Of a stretch of DNA of 64,000 bases, positions 63,901-64,000 are shown one piece after another. The first letter of the stretch is position 1. Every line of letters starts with the position of its first letter. The notes under the pieces are model-generated. The model did not search any database. It was not told the DNA's origin and saw only the letters and a list, made by a program, of their open reading frames with translations. The DNA comes from Pseudoduganella ginsengisoli (GTDB taxonomy: Bacteria; Pseudomonadota; Gammaproteobacteria; Burkholderiales; Burkholderiaceae_D), in assembly GCF_009720865.1 (NCBI RefSeq), contig NZ_WNLA01000008.1, positions 124,001 through 188,000 of the forward strand, in the 5' to 3' direction. The position numbers were made by a program, and so were the translations under genes.

Positions 63901-64000
63901 ATACGCGCGCCGACAACGTGCTGCTGTCGTCCGGCGTGGCGATTTCCGCCGCCTACGTCGACCTGGCGCCGCAAGTGACGGCCGCGCCGGCCACGGCCTA
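51939..64000 (+). CDS. Giant RHS/YD-PPC-CARDB repeat protein (partial, runs off the window)
   Basis: One reading frame from ATG 51939 (GGGAG 9 bp upstream) to the window edge, 4,020 codons with no stop in the parts I read. Order: a short N-terminus (MVAIVNGQGLGINAGL, no signal peptide), RHS/YD repeats (about 165-590), two cadherin-like CADG/He_PIG domains (about 628-818), more YD repeats (about 826-1388; YTYDGLGRQL, YYYDVLGRQV), about 20 PPC-like beta-sandwich repeats of 95-110 aa (about 1408-3471), and CARDB repeats (from about 3486). I saw no RHS core ending (the usual Asp-Pro-x-Gly-Leu) and no toxin domain in the window. It is probably a very large secreted or surface protein; the missing signal peptide favours type I secretion. 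Long open frames on the opposite strand here are shadows of GC-rich codons. Confidence 0.88.
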   Translation, partial: MVAIVNGQGLGINAGLTALPGGRTMPGQAQAGRNGPKVYVNGASGNLVVQMQDERLLVHGLDLGVLRTYNSQGRMTDDNSDNWLVGFEAKKLVLAEGELGQSYSTVRRTTAEGADIDYRMGAEDSYYVAVGGPEQGSVEVAEDGSLVWIDAGRTLRETYDAASGRLQSATDAAGNRIDYSYTSDGRLAAAAGNGVSVAYDYAGGLLADVRTRIQDQAGAWHDQTRVRYEYDDMDRLSAVTVDLTPGDNSIADGQVFRTEYGYDGDSARLARISQSDGATLSISYTELDGQFRVASVTDGGGGNADGSYNVAASEWNRRIVSHIGSDGALQARTETVDGLPDSYFLAGAAGADVTLRFTETGNIIRTEHDSHGAVITMTIDSQGTVLSEKRELPDGSRYEAERNSSNFTSYTRTDSLGRVTERGESYEGYSTTITVYDYDGESSTAATTTVDIAYADGGSYHEVAYADGRYTRTSRDAAGVQTVQNGDAQGETWQRSDGEHGSTVITATGSIDTVHHADGSRTETVFDAQGVTTTEFGADGVQTGGSWSRSDDGSSCTYQLSANGASTGRIDRPDGSYSLYSDDGQGNRDTVLYDRYGNRAGTEWTHADGSSGSDSVDLSGVPQVSGSPGWWGVYASEELVWQMPQGLFTSSQEGAALSYAVTLADGSPLPAWLTYDAATQTLRGTPGVPGRTSLRISATNDDGLHAWAYFGFDANPPDITPEVAIPLAPQSAVQGALFRCTLPQGAFINPKGGPLGLRAELANGDPLPAWLAFDPVTGTFFGVPLHGEVDGIEIAVTASDLQGYHVTATFTLTVAAGTDGLRQGQSFSYDSGNLTTVTDALGGETYLEYDSDGRLQSIALPGNNGEHDSTQFEYGEGAQVTRLTEAGRNPVTMRYDYRGNLEFRQDGMGNTTEYRYSDRNELLSETVYLTPDGDGGGWSQWPADARTTRHYYDPAPGGAGLHGLLRFTISPEGRVTEYRYDAYGQRIAVLDYMAPTVDAGALTGYESAADVAAIVLRATPAADLQGLTRRDIQRTDMAYDAYGQLSRVTRYAQVLADAALTGVAEGSSEVRYVYDQSGRLLSKIDVAAGTQTSYTYDGLGRQLTAGNGQATSVTQYDDAGQRVIVTDAGGVSTVSAYDAAGRLVAVTHGGSATGTRYYYDVLGRQVMADGAGGRKWTFYNAAGRVAAEVDAYGAMTEYSYNEAGQLTRTLRYSETVDVDALADEAGMPRAVPLDDIRPQAGAEDTAEWRTYDDSGRLVHEISANGGVKEYRYDGASHVVAEVVHASQVAPASLGETPQAGAVSAMVGNSAADRLTRHFYDGDGLLAATLAQDGALVQYFYDGARDLVEQRTYALKPAAALRASGSLAALTAGLKDGADTRIKYRYDGKGVRISQTTVQGYPEEGTPGVHEISGTIAQPGEQDVYQFTVTEKARFFFDGVLGDQTQWSLNTGAKQIMASRDVTASGDKFLELAAGTYRLTVDGVGDRTGNYTFRLLGEQGAKPLPVNENVTGSLQTGATSALYAFTAQAGDRLFLQTGSTSTSTSQLRYTVFGPDARTLSTPSNWNDSGVIVADRAGTYWVSVESQSGAVLPANYNFALYRTTPQVQSLALGATAHTAMATPGTAATWYVDVAETGWLRFDQLSAYTSKMRWSVLDASGAVIASSTGDNDETYYAPVLAAPGRYRVVVESTARQTPDTDFRMLLTPASAAADLASGQSIALGSADGHADRMVKVHVDGAARLSLVTQITSGSGTAHWQVMDAQGRVVGSYRGAGNNNVQTVALPSSGDYYVLAGGYLPNASAFTGALTVTAYSDAAADAGVLQPGQVAELSGAVTVPGQVSSTRFRVTQPGAYVLESVNSFADGQWQLNGPLGTVISTRQFTASAAAQGQLVYLAVGDYDLAVTARTTGSGAWTLRATPAATATQLDSGVAAAINGLASGASLLFQAEALPQDRYAFTLSGAAGQFQLTAFDAFGRQINYSTSTSGSFTQSQASGPIYFRLTRTAAGAGNTTLTVIRTQVNQPAVPAATPIVLGQAVAGSASGTPLYYSFDMAEDGWVALSWQSGNWSTWTLNGPRGQESSQSIGSSWRMPVLWVPAGHYQMTLTGGSGAAAFSLVDAAHARPIAADTAVSVDLAASEPYALFDIVLDAGRNVDFHGLPGASSGNTYRLYDAGGTYLGSGDPATSYYSRLSIPRSGHYLLAVSRQGGGALRFNVTQTPSAAAVPLQTGASTEGTFVQYGQYYNYTFTAAAASELFVNETRNGGSPYSYALYDATGNTVSTMYSANGKLAYGVRPGTYTLRITSYNSPTTPLPFALTASLVTARDTLAAGGSAVNVNFTSGMPDRQLEVSLQAGKSYWFAPSTPPAGSDSYGYRVVDPYGQVVASGTMSSYVTGIAINAAYDGAYTVQLSAIRSSTPLTASAAFSLRTAQSLQQPLVLGSVIDASLNHPADKTRYQFTLAEPARVWLNVVGDNYTASLVRTDVPGTVFSNGNLSGGGERRLVYLAAGSYELQLAPGTVAPGAFHISTSLVSALPELAVGGTVTSSVAQGRYMTAFRIQGTAGQQLLFNARNGSGYPYTYWYLIDASGDTVYSTTSYQGNDNGDRFTLPRDGEYVLMMGSHSGDTAAHTDTMRLYQYSEPSTPIALGSLVSGKLAGPGNINHYTFTLAADTTVVLDSKSGAASMSLTGPRGSEYSATLSDNDGSYWVRRLPAGTYTVNISGNGTSMPNFGFRLLSLEAEAIDHGAADTFTGSLPAGQNLFVHRFDASPGVLYNFSLTDPTPYQDYTRYTLLDMYGRVISGPNYAYNSSVSFTGPQAGPVYLVVKQTYVSTVNEQFTVKLRQPAIASTALAWDTQQTLQLGSRQDQYAYSFQASQAGWIDLQGMRAPSSSVAFEVVGPDGAVLGSRTGVPASQDGSLSVYLPAAGAYAVRVRTNGDQIAGTAQFTARTVPSGQRIGRPNGVAQALDMAAGSPGTGLWSIDARAGERLTLSVPQWAGTGEIQLVSPSGSVLRTWTPAQGASFTYDFTQSGTFLVRVLRNGTAAASLSASWGTADTPQTVVSTFNATGTVSYGAPQSFQFELQEGGVWYVDHPAVPDFYSYYYQHVVVSDAAGNTVIGDYRQARQLAAGVYTITLRQDSGSAVPFNFALRRLDAGLPAALSYGQQATQALTSNFSTGLYRIDGQAGDMLQFNPVAVSGNYGSGQWTLLNRYGQTVAARTGISSDSSTVTLADSGPYYLLIDNAAYGSPSAGSVTFQLDNRSQNAATPVALGQAVRGTLNGQNQSRDYTFTVTEPRLVAFDRLTDHTGANVYWKLSGPYSDGGMVNEFIYNSSYSYDQARNLWLQPGQYTLSVTTSDFAANNYAFRLAPLADATPLVSGQWVDAQVIRNTGEMNTYSVAASAGDRLYIDLRNVTARTYNGRYNYTAKIRVIDPNGAEVYTGDVVDAELVAAVSGRYTIELDDSLAGDVAVSYSLAVFVNTPPVARVIDLSDALPAVDLAVQDVSVAAADGGALQSGARIDVRWTTRNAGLLATRGDFSERVVVRKAGTGEVLLQATLPYSEASSGALQPGQSAARSVQLRLPDGLIGAGNLTVTIETDTTGAQDERGDDTRNNLATASFTSTLAPYANLQAGQPVLDPASNWQSGDTVTVRWNTANAGTASAQGSWMERVELVNLTTNAVIAAISLPQTGQDLAPGAQAARSASFTWPAGLNAVGTFRLRVSVDTLGQVPEYGAAGALESDNVAERQLAVGPDLLARSVRLQETGAMDGDTVTLLWDDVNQGTVAAPAGYQDRVVIRQRNADGTLGAVVLDTVVAFPGDGGQPLEAGGVRSRSLRFTLPAGLRGSGQFMATVTADSNASGVGSIFETNVAGNAETNNAASGDFAAGAHDYANLAPTALVAPSSALAGQEVTVSWTVANQGRAAAAGSWVDRLVLTFDGVAGNADDILLANVKVTAPVEAGGSYTQSATVRIPGRISGNYRFAVLADVNGAIREPDTRADNVLLSSGVAISAAYVDLAPQVTAAPATA
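56160..62350 (+). repeat. About 20 tandem PPC-like protein repeats
   Basis: Within the giant gene the coding sequence repeats about every 300 bp. Each unit reads roughly: [VA]LG-x-x-V-x-G-x-L, then a Tyr-x-Phe-Thr segment, a hydrophobic strand, a W-x-L-x-G-P-x-G type turn, LPAG-x-Y-x-L and a closing F-x-L. Unit starts were read near 56160, 56445, 56760, 57075, 57396, 57717, 58029, 58308, 58611, 58914, 59241, 59541, 59862, 60153, 60477, 60792, 61101, 61401, 61725 and 62046. The pattern recalls bacterial pre-peptidase C-terminal (PPC) domains. Units share a pattern but little exact identity. Confidence 0.75.
62395..64000 (+). repeat. Tandem CARDB-like domains
   Basis: Four full and one partial unit, starting near 62400, 62785, 63172, 63580 and 63950. 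Each has a DLAV-type opening strand, a V-x-[VL]-x-W-x-x-x-N-x-G core and ends in an Asp-Asn/Asn-Asn segment before a new unit. This is the CARDB cell-adhesion-related pattern; domains of this type are found on bacterial surface proteins. Confidence 0.8.

Overview
The window comes from the chromosome of a GC-rich betaproteobacterium, most likely an Oxalobacteraceae member of the Massilia/Duganella/Janthinobacterium group. That placement is an inference from gene content: two PEP-CTERM proteins, a flagellin, a chemoreceptor, several c-di-GMP proteins, the wrbA-DUF2069 pair, giant RHS-type secreted proteins, and a gloB/methyltransferase/rnhA/dnaQ cluster. No 16S rRNA gene is present to confirm it.

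Layout. 1-0.74 kb: a PEP-CTERM protein. 0.76-10.2 kb: eight minus-strand genes with overlapping or nearly touching ends (wrbA, DUF2069, FAD oxidase, DUF4124, FtsX-type permease, AttH/CrtC lipocalin, MsbA-like exporter, Lgt-like protein), probably one operon, followed by a divergent YihY membrane protein. 11.7-17.75 kb: an integron cassette array with about a dozen attC sites and no integrase (a CALIN). All its genes point left, and most encode small membrane or unknown proteins, with an orphan HigA and an MNT-type nucleotidyltransferase. 18.1-29.1 kb: hydrolase/metY, a CBS protein, a REC-GGDEF-EAL protein, aroC, an MFS transporter and an HDOD plus GGDEF-EAL pair. 29.4-39.0 kb: housekeeping genes (AidB-like dehydrogenase, upp, an Hpt protein, cold shock protein, LysR, malate synthase, an isomerase/gloB operon, methyltransferase, rnhA, dnaQ).

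39-51.5 kb: surface and secreted proteins (PEP-CTERM protein, chemoreceptor, an unknown 421-aa secreted protein, two tandem spondin-domain proteins, a secreted protein with a TTG start), a decayed RusA-like gene beside tRNA-Val(CAC), flagellin, a cupin gene divergent from a Rieske-FAD oxidoreductase, and an RTX/DUF4214 protein. 51.9 kb to the window end is one uninterrupted plus-strand reading frame of more than 4,020 codons: RHS/YD repeats split by two cadherin-like domains, then about 20 PPC-like beta-sandwich repeats, then CARDB repeats, with no stop before the edge.

The two regions most worth attention are the integrase-less cassette array and the giant repeat protein. Two copies of a REP-like palindromic element were also seen, one of them inside the coding sequence of a signal peptide. 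All assignments rest on reading the sequence and on remembered family motifs; no database search was run.
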